Origin: Dinoroseobacter sp039192165
Lineage (GTDB): Bacteria; Pseudomonadota; Alphaproteobacteria; Rhodobacterales; Rhodobacteraceae
NCBI GenBank assembly: GCA_039192165.1
Contig: JBCCXD010000008.1
Coordinates: 62,001-126,000, forward strand
Direction of reading: 5' to 3'
DNA length: 64,000 bases
Below, in pieces: positions 42,436 to 51,188 of the stretch. Position 1 is the first letter of the stretch, and each line of letters opens with the position of its first letter. The translations under genes were made by a program, and so were the position numbers. The notes beneath the pieces are model-generated. The model saw only the letters and a program-made list of their open reading frames with translations, ran no database searches and was not told the origin of the DNA.

Positions 42436-42751
42436 TGCGTGCGCCCGTCTAAAACTTGCTCAGCTGTTTGCTAAGGCCACCCGACACATGTAGCGGCCTT
42501 CGTAAATCGCATTGGTGCGGCGATTATACACCGTGACGTCGCTTGGGTTTATAAGGCTTAGCCCGATTAACGACCTGCGTTCGGGATCATTTGAAGACAA
42601 CCGACCGCGTTGGAACGACGCCACTTATCCAGATATGCTGCATCCTCCGCCGTTATAGGATATCCTGGCCTCTCGAGAAGCCAGATAGCAGCACAAAAGA
42701 AGGCTGTTCTTGGAGTGCAGGGCTTTGTGAGAGACCGTCTTACTGTGCATA
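42436..42751. other. Non-coding interval upstream of the methyltransferase
   Basis: 316 bases between lpd (3' end) and the methyltransferase start. A TATAAT hexamer is present on the minus strand at 42528-42523, about 88 bases before the methyltransferase ATG, with no convincing -35 partner. No terminator hairpin for lpd and no RNA gene were recognised. Confidence 0.4.
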
Positions 42752-44146
42752 TCAGGCGTGGATCGCGCCATCGCCGCAGGCTAGAGCCGCTTCGCGCATT
42801 GCTTCCGAATAGGTGGGATGTGCGTGGCAGGTGCGGGCGAGGTCTTCGGCTGCCGCGCCGAACTCCATGGCCACGCAGACCTCATGGATCAGGTCGCCCG
42901 CCATCGGACCGATCACATGGGCCCCCAGAATGCGGTCGGTTTTCTTGTCCGCAAGTAGCTTGACGAACCCGTCGGCTGCAAAGTTCGCCTTGGCGCGCCC
43001 GTTCCCCATGAAGGAGAATTTACCAACCTTATAGTCGATCCCAGCTGCTTTCAGCTCTTCCTCGGTCTTGCCGACCGAGCCGACCTCGGGGTGGGTGTAG
43101 ATCACGCCCGGGATCACATCGTAGTTCACATGCGGGTGCTGACCGGCGATCATCTCAGCCACCGCCATGCCCTCATCCTCGGCCTTATGCGCCAGCATCG
43201 GGCCTTCGATCACATCACCAATAGCATAGACGCCCGGCACGTTGGTCCGATAGCTGCCATCGGTTGCAATCTGGCCGCGGTCGGTGAGCTCTACGCCAAG
43301 GGTTTCAAGGCCGAGCCCCTCGGTAAAGGGCTTGCGGCCGGTGGAGACGAGCACGACATCGGCGTCCAATGCGTGCGCGCTGTCGTCCTTGCGCAGCTTA
43401 TAGTGGACTTTCGCTTTGGTCTTGAGCGTTTCGACCCTGGAGACCGCAGCGCCGAGGACAAACTCCAGCCCCTGTTTCTTAAGTATTTTCTGAAACTGGC
43501 GTGAAACCTCGGCGTCCTGGCCGGGAGTGATGGCGTCCAGAAACTCCACGACCGTCACCTCGGTGCCAAGGCGTGCATAAACCGATCCCAGCTCAAGCCC
43601 GATCACGCCACCACCGACAACGACCATCTTCTTTGGGACTTTCGGAAGATCCAGTGCTCCGGTAGAGGTCACGACGACTTTCTCGTCGATCGTGACCTCT
43701 GCACCGGGGATGGAGGCAGCGTCGGATCCTGATGCAATGATGATATGCTTTGCTTCGTGCACGTCGTCGCCGACCTGAACTTTGCCGGCTTCCGGGATCG
43801 CACCCCAGCCCTTGAGCCAGTCTATCTTGTTCTTCTTGAACAGAAATTCGACACCCTTTGTATTCTGGCCGATCACGTCGTCCTTGTAGGCGAGCATTTG
43901 TTTCCAGTCGATTTTCGGGGCGGAGACCTTCACGCCCATTTTTTCGAAATTGTGCTCTGCCTCATGCACCTGGTGGGAGGCATGCAGCAGCGCCTTTGAC
44001 GGGATACAGCCCACGTTCAGGCAGGTGCCGCCGAGCGTCTCGCGCCCTTCCACGCAGGCGGTTTTCAGGCCGAGCTGCGCGCAACGGATCGCGCAGACAT
44101 ACCCGCCGGGCCCCGAGCCGATGATGATGACGTCATAGCTTGCCAT
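42752..44146 (-). CDS. lpdA: Dihydrolipoyl dehydrogenase (E3)
   Basis: 464 residues from ATG 44146; the longer frame to 44203 lies in the repeat and is rejected. FAD motif IIGSGPGGYVCAIR (residues 8-21), redox-active disulfide Cys42/Cys47 in GGTCLNVGCIPSK, NAD motif VVVGGGVIGLELGSVYARLG, second FAD motif YAIGDVIEGPMLAHKAEDEG and C-terminal catalytic HAHPTYSEAM. It reoxidises lipoyl groups of SucB in the 2-oxoglutarate dehydrogenase complex. It is the last gene of the TCA cluster, separated from sucB by a small membrane protein and MAPEG. Confidence 0.97.
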   Translation of the reverse strand: MASYDVIIIGSGPGGYVCAIRCAQLGLKTACVEGRETLGGTCLNVGCIPSKALLHASHQVHEAEHNFEKMGVKVSAPKIDWKQMLAYKDDVIGQNTKGVEFLFKKNKIDWLKGWGAIPEAGKVQVGDDVHEAKHIIIASGSDAASIPGAEVTIDEKVVVTSTGALDLPKVPKKMVVVGGGVIGLELGSVYARLGTEVTVVEFLDAITPGQDAEVSRQFQKILKKQGLEFVLGAAVSRVETLKTKAKVHYKLRKDDSAHALDADVVLVSTGRKPFTEGLGLETLGVELTDRGQIATDGSYRTNVPGVYAIGDVIEGPMLAHKAEDEGMAVAEMIAGQHPHVNYDVIPGVIYTHPEVGSVGKTEEELKAAGIDYKVGKFSFMGNGRAKANFAADGFVKLLADKKTDRILGAHVIGPMAGDLIHEVCVAMEFGAAAEDLARTCHAHPTYSEAMREAALACGDGAIHA

Positions 44147-44170
44147 GGGTCGTTTTTCCTTTTGTTGGTG

Positions 44171-44234
44171 CGGGGGGGGCGCTGCCCCCGCGGTGCTGTG
44201 CACCGCCCCCCGGAGTATTTTTGCAAAGAAGAAG
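44171..44234 (+). repeat. Intergenic double-hairpin repeat, copy 2
   Basis: GGGGGGCGCTGCCCCC forms the first hairpin, GCGGTG-CTGTG-CACCGC the second, followed by CCCCCCGGAGTATTTTTGC and AAAGAAGAAG, which abuts the MAPEG stop codon. The ends match copy 1 at 27129; the second stem differs in sequence but remains paired. In the direction of transcription (minus) it lies between MAPEG and lpd. Confidence 0.8.
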
Positions 44235-44624
44235 TCATAGGAGTGTGCTCAGCAGCATGATCACGGTGGCGAGGAAGCCGACCATCCAAATGAGCGATCG
44301 CCAGGGGGCGAGGCCCTGGACATAAGCGGGCACATAGAGAATGCGCGCGATCAGGTAGGTGTGGGCGCAGGCCTGAGTGAGCGCCGTGGACTGGTCCGAG
44401 AGGGTGACGACTACCACTGCGATGGTGAACAAGATCAACCCTTCGAAATGGTTGTTCATCGCCCGTTGAACGCGGCCTGCGGTCCCGGTCAGATGGATCG
44501 GCTCGTCGCGCGGGCTCATCGCTTTCTTTGGGCCGATCTGGAGGTTCGCCGCGATGGAGAACATCGTGAACTGAACGACCTGCAGCAGGAAGGCAAGGGC
44601 GAGGACGGTGAGTTCGGGGGTCAT
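44235..44624 (-). CDS. MAPEG family membrane protein
   Basis: 129 residues, ATG 44624 overlapping the stop of the preceding membrane protein (ATGA). Four hydrophobic segments and the pattern ERVQRAMNNHFEGL-like (GRVQRAMNNHFEGLILFT), with ARILYVPAYVQG near the third helix, match bacterial MAPEG proteins (membrane-associated eicosanoid/glutathione metabolism). Bacterial members are mostly uncharacterised. It lies between sucB and lpd and is followed by the double-hairpin repeat. Confidence 0.88.
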   Translation of the reverse strand: MTPELTVLALAFLLQVVQFTMFSIAANLQIGPKKAMSPRDEPIHLTGTAGRVQRAMNNHFEGLILFTIAVVVVTLSDQSTALTQACAHTYLIARILYVPAYVQGLAPWRSLIWMVGFLATVIMLLSTLL

Positions 44625-45040
44625 TGGTGTACCTCTTTGCCACGCGTTAGCCACCAACGGAGCAACGCGCACCAGGTTACGAAAACGACTAACCCATTAA
44701 GAGCGCCTAATGCACCTATAACTATCTCAAAGAAAATTCCTGCTTGGCGACCGGCAAAAAACGGATCGGTTCCCCAATAGCCAAATAAGAGAACTCCAAA
44801 AGAGAACGCGATTGCTGTCGCCACTGCCAAGTTTCCAGTGAGAGTTGCGTAGGTAAACGCAATCAAAAGGGCCAGCCAAGTTCCATTTTGAACCCAAGAC
44901 ATCTCAGACGCAGAAATCTCAATCACGCGGATCGCGTTGAGCGTAAGGTACAAACCGATCTGTAGCTTCAGGCAAAGCAGGAGGAGGCGACGAAATCGCG
45001 CCGCTTCCCCTGACTTCGATATTTGTAGGCGCCCCAGCAC
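44621..45040 (-). CDS. Small membrane protein of unknown function
   Basis: 139 residues with four hydrophobic stretches (around LLLLCLKLQIGLYLTLNAI, WLALLIAFTYATL, VATAIAFSFGVLLFGYW, FFEIVIGALGALNGLVVFV). No family recognised. It starts eight bases after the sucB stop and overlaps the MAPEG ATG, so it is probably part of the operon. Base composition is AT-richer than in sucB, suggesting a later insertion. Confidence 0.72.
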   Translation of the reverse strand: MLGRLQISKSGEAARFRRLLLLCLKLQIGLYLTLNAIRVIEISASEMSWVQNGTWLALLIAFTYATLTGNLAVATAIAFSFGVLLFGYWGTDPFFAGRQAGIFFEIVIGALGALNGLVVFVTWCALLRWWLTRGKEVHQ

Positions 45041-45048
45041 GGTTGGAG

Positions 45049-46572
45049 TTACAAATCCATCAACAGCCGCCGCGGATCCTCAAGCGCTTCCTTGACGCGG
45101 ACGAGGAAGGTCACAGCACCTTTGCCGTCGACGATCCGGTGGTCATAGCTGAGCGCCAGATACATCATCGGGCGGATCTTGATCTCGCCATTAATGACCA
45201 TCGGACGGTCCTGGATTTTGTGCATGCCGAGGATACCCGATTGCGGCGGGTTCAGGATCGGCGAGGACATGAGCGAGCCGTAGACGCCGCCGTTGGAGAT
45301 GGTGAATGTGCCGCCCTGCATCTCTGCCATCGACAGCTTGCCGTCGCGGGCGCGCTTGCCCTTCTCGGCGATGGCCTTTTCGATTTCCGCAAAGCTCATC
45401 GCGTCGGCGTCCCGGATCACTGGCACCACAAGGCCCTGCGGTGTGCCTGCGGCAATGCCCATATGCACGAAGTTCTTGTACACGATGTCGGTGCCGTCGA
45501 TCTCGGCGTTCACCTCCGGGACTTCTTTCAGCGCGTGGCAGCAGGCCTTTGTGAAGAAGGACATGAAGCCCAGGCGCACGCCGTGCTTCTTCTCAAAGAG
45601 GTCCTTGTATTCCTTCCGCAGCGCCATCGTCTCAGACATGTCCACCTCGTTATAGGTGGTAAGCATCGCGGCGGTGTTCTGGCTGTCCTTCAGACGCTTG
45701 GCGATGGTCTGGCGCAGCTTGGTCATTTTGACCCGCTCCTCCCGGGCGGCGTCCTCGGCGGCGACAGGCGCGCGCGGCGCGGCGGGCGCGGTCGGGGCGG
45801 TGGGCTGCGGTGCCGACAGCGCAGCCAACACATCGCCCTTCATGACACGACCATCGCGGCCGGTGCCCGCAACCTCGGCCGGGGACAGATTATTTTCTGC
45901 CATCAGCTTTTTGGCTGAGGGCGCGTCCTCGACATCCCTGGCGGCGCCGTTCCCGGGCGCGGCGGCCGGCATGGGCGCCGGTTCTGCTGTGGCCGGCACG
46001 GCGCCTGCGCCTCCAATAACAGCGAGCTTGGCAGTGGCATCAACTGTGGCCCCTTCCTGGGCGACAATCTCAGTCAGTGTGCCCGAAGCTGGTGCCGGTA
46101 CTTCTACCGATACTTTGTCGGTCTCCAGCTCGCACAGCATCTCGTCTTGAGACACTGCATCGCCCACTTTCTTGAACCAGGTGGAAACAGTGGCTTCCGT
46201 CACTGACTCTCCGAGTGTGGGAACCATAACATCAACGCTGTTGCCGCCGGTTGCCGCTGCTGTCGCGGGTTCGGCGGCGGACGGGGCTGCTGCCGGGGCT
46301 TCAGGGGGCGCTGACGGCGCTTTGGCAGCTCCTGAACCTTCGCCTATGGACGCAAGGAGCGCGTCCACACCGACTGTCGCGCCTTCCTCGGCGACGATCT
46401 CCGACAGGGTTCCGGCGGCGGGCGAGGGGACCTCCACCGTGACCTTGTCGGTTTCCAGCTCACAGAGCATCTCGTCAACTGCGACGGTGTCGCCGGGCTT
46501 TTTAAACCATGTGGCCACTGTGGCCTCGGTCACGCTTTCGCCCAGCGTGGGGACTCGGACTTCGATTGACAT
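45049..46572 (-). CDS. sucB: Dihydrolipoyllysine-residue succinyltransferase (E2) with two lipoyl domains
   Basis: 507 residues. Two nearly identical lipoyl domains with lipoylation Lys43 and Lys153 (both in ELETDKV) are joined by Ala/Pro-rich linkers; then a peripheral-subunit-binding domain (about 215-250; NLSPAEVAGTGRDGRVMKGDV) and the catalytic acyltransferase domain ending with LSYDHRIVDGKGAV (His-Asp active site). E. coli SucB has one lipoyl domain. The protein forms the core of the 2-oxoglutarate dehydrogenase complex. sucA lies four bases upstream. Confidence 0.97.
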   Translation of the reverse strand: MSIEVRVPTLGESVTEATVATWFKKPGDTVAVDEMLCELETDKVTVEVPSPAAGTLSEIVAEEGATVGVDALLASIGEGSGAAKAPSAPPEAPAAAPSAAEPATAAATGGNSVDVMVPTLGESVTEATVSTWFKKVGDAVSQDEMLCELETDKVSVEVPAPASGTLTEIVAQEGATVDATAKLAVIGGAGAVPATAEPAPMPAAAPGNGAARDVEDAPSAKKLMAENNLSPAEVAGTGRDGRVMKGDVLAALSAPQPTAPTAPAAPRAPVAAEDAAREERVKMTKLRQTIAKRLKDSQNTAAMLTTYNEVDMSETMALRKEYKDLFEKKHGVRLGFMSFFTKACCHALKEVPEVNAEIDGTDIVYKNFVHMGIAAGTPQGLVVPVIRDADAMSFAEIEKAIAEKGKRARDGKLSMAEMQGGTFTISNGGVYGSLMSSPILNPPQSGILGMHKIQDRPMVINGEIKIRPMMYLALSYDHRIVDGKGAVTFLVRVKEALEDPRRLLMDL

Positions 46573-46576
46573 ATTC

Positions 46577-49540
46577 CTACACCTCGAGAGTGAGCGCTTC
46601 GTTCACGAGCGCGGCTTGTTGTGCTTTGTGCTGGCTGGCCAGACCCGTTGCAGGTGAGGCCGACGCGGCACGCCCGGCATAAACCGGACGCGTGTGCTTG
46701 GCGCCAATACGGGTCAGCACCCATTCGATGTTTGGCTCGACAAAAGTCCAGCCGCCCTGGTTCTTCGGCTCCTCCTGACACCAGATGATCTCAGCGCCTT
46801 TGAACCGCTCCAGCTCTTTCATCAGCGCCAGAGCCGGGAAAGGATAGAATTGCTCAAGCCGCAGCAGGTAGACATCGTCGATGCCACGGGCGTCGCGTTC
46901 TTCAAGCAGGTCGTAATAGACTTTGCCGGAACAGACCACGACCCGTTTTATCTTGTCGTCGCACTTCAGCGTGGTGTCCGAATTTCCTTTCTGGGCATCG
47001 TCCCACAACACCCTGTGGAAACTGGAGCCTGTGGTGAAGTCCTCTGCCGTCGAGACCGCCAACTTGTGGCGCAGGAGCGACTTTGGTGTCATCAGCACGA
47101 GCGGTTTGCGGAATGAACGATGCAGCTGGCGTCGCAGGATGTGATAGTAATTCGCGGGCGTTGTGCAGTTGGCCACGATCCAGTTGTCCTCGGCGGACAT
47201 CTGAAGAAAGCGTTCCAGCCGGGCAGACGAGTGTTCCGGACCTTGACCCTCGAACCCATGCGGCAGGAGCATCACTAGGCCGGACATGCGCAGCCATTTG
47301 CGCTCGCCCGAGCTGATGAACTGGTCGAACATGATCTGAGCTCCGTTGGCGAAGTCGCCAAACTGCGCTTCCCACATCGTCAGGGCGTTTGGTTCAGCCA
47401 ACGAGTAGCCGTATTCGAATCCGAGCACCGCGTATTCGCTCAACGCACTATCGATTACTTCATAGCGAGCTTGTCCGTCACGGATGTGGTTCAATGGATA
47501 GTAGCGCTCTTCAGTTTCCTGGTTCACGAGCCCAGAATGGCGCTGAGAGAATGTGCCTCTCGTGCTGTCCTGTCCCGCAAGCCGAACCGGGAAGCCCTCG
47601 GTCAGAAGCGACCCGAAGGCCAGCGCTTCGCCCGTCGCCCAATCGAACCCTTGGCCGGATTCGAACATTTTCTCGCGCGCCGTTAAAAGACGACCGACAG
47701 TCTTATGCATCGGAAAGCCTTCCGGGACCCGCGTGAGTGCAGCGCCGACCTCGGCCAGGGTCTCTGGCGCAATTGCCGTCTGGCCCCTCTGGTAGTCTTC
47801 CTTTTCCTTTTCCAGATGCGACCAGCGGCCGTCCAGCCAGTCGGCCTTGTTGGGCTTGTAGTCTTTCCCGATCTCGAATTCTTCGTTCAAGTGCGCCTGG
47901 AACTGCGCCTTTGAATCTTCGATTTCGCCCTCCGGGATCAGACCGTCCTTTACCAGACGCTCGGTGTAAAGCTGCAGCGTCGTCTTGTGACCTTTGATGC
48001 GCTTGTACATGATGGGGTTGGTGAACATTGGCTCATCGCCTTCGTTATGACCGAAACGGCGATAGCAGAAGATGTCGATCACCACGTCCTTGTGGAACTT
48101 CTGGCGAAACTCTGTTGCGACCTTGGCCGCATGGACCACCGCCTCCGGGTCATCACCGTTGACATGGAAGATCGGCGCTTCCACCACCAGCGCGTTGTCG
48201 GTCGGATAGGGTGAGGATCGTGAGAAGTGAGGAGCGGTTGTAAAGCCGATCTGGTTGTTGACAACGATATGGATCGTGCCGCCGGTCTTGTGTCCGCGCA
48301 AACCCGAAAGCGCAAAACACTCAGCGACCACGCCCTGTCCTGCAAAGGCCGCATCGCCATGCAGCAGGATTGGCAGGACTGCGGTGCGATCCGTATCGCC
48401 CAACTGGTCCTGTTTTGCGCGCGCTTTGCCGAGTACGACCGGATTAACGGCCTCCAGGTGCGAGGGGTTTGCCGTCAGCGACAGGTGCACAGTGTTGCCG
48501 TCAAACTCCCGATCAGACGAGGCGCCAAGGTGGTATTTTACGTCACCTGAACCATCCACATCTTCGGGTTTGAAGGAGCCTCCCTGAAACTCGTTGAAGA
48601 TCGCGCGATAGGGCTTCGACATCACATTGGCCAGCACCGACAACCGCCCGCGGTGGGGCATGCCGATCACGATATCCTGCAGACCCAGGCTGCCGCCGCG
48701 CTTGATGATCTGTTCCATTGCAGGGATCAGCGCTTCGCCGCCATCCAGGCCGAAGCGCTTGGTTCCCATGTATTTGACGTGCAGGAACTTCTCAAAGCCC
48801 TCGGCTTCGACGAGCTTATTCAGGATCGCCTTCCGTCCTTCGCGGGTGAAAGCAATTTCCTTGCCGAAGCCCTCGATGCGCTCTTTCAGCCAGCCCGCCT
48901 GTTCGGGGTCTGAGATATGCATGTACTGCAGCGCGAAGGTGCCAGCATAGGTGCGCTTAACAATCTCCATAATCTGGCGCATTGAGGCGACCTGAAGCCC
49001 CAACACCTGATCGATAAAAATGGGCCGGTCCATGTCAGACTCGGCAAATCCATACGTTTTGGGGTCCAGTTCGGGATGCGGCGTTTGATTGCGCATGCCG
49101 AGCGGATCGATATCGGCGATGAGATGGCCCCGGATACGATAGGCACGGATAATCATTAGCGCTCGAATACTGTCGAGCACCGCGCGTTTTATCTGATCAT
49201 CGCTGACCTCAACGCCTTTTTCGGCGGCTTTGGCTTTGATCTTGTCTCCGGCAGCTTTTTCTTCGATCGCCGGCGCTTCGGCCCATTCGCCGGTTAATGC
49301 GCCCGTTAATTCGTCATTGGGTTGCGGCGGCCAGTCGCCGCGGCTCCAGCTCGGGCCGGCTGCCTCGGCTTTTACGTCGACATCCGCGTCACCAAGGGTG
49401 GCGAAAAACTCGGCCCAGGCCGCGTCCACGGCCCCGGGATCATTGGCATACTGCGCATAAAGCTGTTCGAGATAAGCCGCGTTCTGCCCCTGCATAAAAG
49501 AGGAGGCGTGGAAAACGTCGTTTGGGCTGTGTTCTGTCAT
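46577..49540 (-). CDS. sucA: 2-oxoglutarate dehydrogenase E1 component
   Basis: 987 residues, full length for the family. N-terminal FMQGQNAAYLEQLYAQY, then the thiamine-diphosphate region (IGMPHRGRLSVLANVM, HGDAAFAGQGVVAECF, GGTIHIVVNNQIGFTT), the pyrimidine-binding half (RGTFSQRHSG, GFEYGYSLAEPNALTMWEAQFGDF, in separate blocks) and the C-terminal WCQEEPKNQGGW. It decarboxylates 2-oxoglutarate and transfers succinyl to SucB. Because an antisense sulfotransferase gene lies upstream, sucA probably has its own promoter between 49541 and 49677, though none was assigned. Confidence 0.97.
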   Translation of the reverse strand: MTEHSPNDVFHASSFMQGQNAAYLEQLYAQYANDPGAVDAAWAEFFATLGDADVDVKAEAAGPSWSRGDWPPQPNDELTGALTGEWAEAPAIEEKAAGDKIKAKAAEKGVEVSDDQIKRAVLDSIRALMIIRAYRIRGHLIADIDPLGMRNQTPHPELDPKTYGFAESDMDRPIFIDQVLGLQVASMRQIMEIVKRTYAGTFALQYMHISDPEQAGWLKERIEGFGKEIAFTREGRKAILNKLVEAEGFEKFLHVKYMGTKRFGLDGGEALIPAMEQIIKRGGSLGLQDIVIGMPHRGRLSVLANVMSKPYRAIFNEFQGGSFKPEDVDGSGDVKYHLGASSDREFDGNTVHLSLTANPSHLEAVNPVVLGKARAKQDQLGDTDRTAVLPILLHGDAAFAGQGVVAECFALSGLRGHKTGGTIHIVVNNQIGFTTAPHFSRSSPYPTDNALVVEAPIFHVNGDDPEAVVHAAKVATEFRQKFHKDVVIDIFCYRRFGHNEGDEPMFTNPIMYKRIKGHKTTLQLYTERLVKDGLIPEGEIEDSKAQFQAHLNEEFEIGKDYKPNKADWLDGRWSHLEKEKEDYQRGQTAIAPETLAEVGAALTRVPEGFPMHKTVGRLLTAREKMFESGQGFDWATGEALAFGSLLTEGFPVRLAGQDSTRGTFSQRHSGLVNQETEERYYPLNHIRDGQARYEVIDSALSEYAVLGFEYGYSLAEPNALTMWEAQFGDFANGAQIMFDQFISSGERKWLRMSGLVMLLPHGFEGQGPEHSSARLERFLQMSAEDNWIVANCTTPANYYHILRRQLHRSFRKPLVLMTPKSLLRHKLAVSTAEDFTTGSSFHRVLWDDAQKGNSDTTLKCDDKIKRVVVCSGKVYYDLLEERDARGIDDVYLLRLEQFYPFPALALMKELERFKGAEIIWCQEEPKNQGGWTFVEPNIEWVLTRIGAKHTRPVYAGRAASASPATGLASQHKAQQAALVNEALTLEV

Positions 49541-49677
49541 GACGAAACCTCGTTCTGGATTGGGCCGTAGTTCTGTTCAGCAAAAATTAACCAAGCGAAC
49601 CGCAACACTGAAAACTCCATTGCTGCGAAGATGCGCCTCCGGAGCCACGCGGGGTGATCTGAAATGAGGAGTTTTTC

Positions 49678-50586
49678 ATGCAACGCCACGATTATCTCTT
49701 TTTGCTTGGCGCCCCGAAGTCCGGCACGACAAGTGTCGCGCATTGGTTGGGCGGGCTTGAGGATACTGTGCTCTCCCGGCGCAAAGAAACTCTTTACTTT
49801 ACAGACTACGCGCAGAGGGAGTGGTCCGGGCCGGGGGCTGGGTACACGCAGGGTGCCCCCAAAACCCTCGAGGACTTCTACGATCAGTTTTCGCACGAGC
49901 CTGACGCCAACCTGCGCATCGAAGCGTCCACTGATACGCTGTCCTGCGCCAGCGGCTTTCGGAAGTTGCTCGAGTTTCGGGAGAGGCCGGAGGTGAGGTC
50001 TGTAAAAATCCTTGCCGTACTGCGAGATCCCGTCGAGCGGATTGTCTCTGAGTTCGAACACACGTTGCGGTTTGGTTGGCAAAAGCCAGATCTGCTGGCC
50101 TCGCTCCGCCGCGAAGATGAACGGCGTAGCCGCGGTTGGCATCCACTTTTCTACCACGTGTTCAGGTCGCGCTATGCTGATCAGCTTGCCGCTTTCCAGG
50201 CGGCCTTTGGGAAAGACCTTCTGATCGTAGACTACCTGACCCTCGGGGATCCACAGACTATGAAAACGTTGGCGGATTTCGCTGGACGACCGCTTCCGGA
50301 AGTCGCGCAAAAGCTTGAACGACGCAACGAAAGAGAGGTCTTCGGCCGTCCTGAGCTTGCCCGCCTGACCGGGCATGGAGCGGCGCGGAAGCTGGCGCGA
50401 CTTGTCGTGCCTAAGCCTTTGCGTGCTGGCATCCGGAATACGCTTCGCGGGGCACGGGTGGAACGCATCCAACCCTCCGCGGCCGAGATTGCGTTTATCA
50501 TGGGCCGATTGCGGGACGACATAGAAGCCTGTCTGCGTAATCCCGCAATTCCGACTGAGAACTGGACGTGTCGCGCCTATCTTTAA
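49678..50586 (+). CDS. Sulfotransferase, inserted antisense in the TCA cluster
   Basis: 302 residues; ATG follows GAGGAG. The N-terminal LFLLGAPKSGTTSVAHWLG holds the 5'-phosphosulfate loop (PKSGTTS), and KILAVLRDPVERIVSEF the 3'-phosphate-binding Arg/Ser. PAPS-dependent sulfate transfer to a glycan or other acceptor is likely. It is the only plus-strand gene between lpd and mdh, lying between the DUF805 trio and sucA, and would block read-through from sucD to sucA unless transcription passes it. Confidence 0.85.
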   Translation: MQRHDYLFLLGAPKSGTTSVAHWLGGLEDTVLSRRKETLYFTDYAQREWSGPGAGYTQGAPKTLEDFYDQFSHEPDANLRIEASTDTLSCASGFRKLLEFRERPEVRSVKILAVLRDPVERIVSEFEHTLRFGWQKPDLLASLRREDERRSRGWHPLFYHVFRSRYADQLAAFQAAFGKDLLIVDYLTLGDPQTMKTLADFAGRPLPEVAQKLERRNEREVFGRPELARLTGHGAARKLARLVVPKPLRAGIRNTLRGARVERIQPSAAEIAFIMGRLRDDIEACLRNPAIPTENWTCRAYL

Positions 50587-50645
50587 GAAGTGGCCTCGCA
50601 GCACAGCCGGACCAGCGGTGGGGCGGATAAATTCGCGAGAGCCGG

Positions 50646-51188
50646 TCATGAGACCACCTCGAGCGGATTGGGGCCGTGCTTGTTGTCTCCAGGCTGGCTT
50701 GGTCGGGTCAGCCACCAAAACAAAAGTAGGGGGGAAACCAACGCGACTATCAGGGCTGGGATTGTGATCAGCAACGTCAGGCGTGTGAACAGGATGTCCA
50801 TACGTCCGCCCGACGCGAACATGTCGGCAAATCCGATGCCAAAGACCAGAACCGCCACCGCGCTAATCAGCATCAGAAGTGGAAAAAGGGCAAAAAGCCC
50901 GCTGCGTCCGCCGTCGTGCATCCGGCGCCACGCCACGGCCAGATGCGGCAGAAAAACGAGCGCCGCGGCGAGTGTCTGAACAGGTTGGTTGCTTACCGCA
51001 ACGGTCGCGGTGCCGGTGTCGGTTTCAATCTCCGTCACGGTTGAGAAGAAGGCCCAGTCGACCGCTCCTGCTGCGATATTCAAAACCACAAGAAACAGGA
51101 AAAACCACCAGTACTCAGACCGTGACGCCCGGCCCGAGAATGTCACGAATTTTGCAAAGCAACTTTTGACCGCTCCGGAGAAACTCAT
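50646..51188 (-). CDS. DUF805 membrane protein, third of a tandem trio
   Basis: 180 residues from ATG 51188, overlapping the stop of the previous paralogue (ATGA). DUF805 landmarks: FVTFSGRASRSEYWWFFLF at the first helix, AVAWRRMHDGGRSGLFAL with the RRLHD-type turn, and several hydrophobic segments, ending FWWLTRPSQPGDNKHGPNP. The function of DUF805 proteins is unknown. It is closer to the middle paralogue than to the first by the shared ending W-L-x-R-P-x-x-x-G. Confidence 0.9.
   Translation of the reverse strand: MSFSGAVKSCFAKFVTFSGRASRSEYWWFFLFLVVLNIAAGAVDWAFFSTVTEIETDTGTATVAVSNQPVQTLAAALVFLPHLAVAWRRMHDGGRSGLFALFPLLMLISAVAVLVFGIGFADMFASGGRMDILFTRLTLLITIPALIVALVSPLLLFWWLTRPSQPGDNKHGPNPLEVVS

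Noticed and set aside
45043..45918. 291-codon plus-strand open frame
   Set aside because: It is antisense to sucB, has no ribosome-binding site and gives a His/Arg/Leu-rich product typical of a GC-skewed shadow frame.
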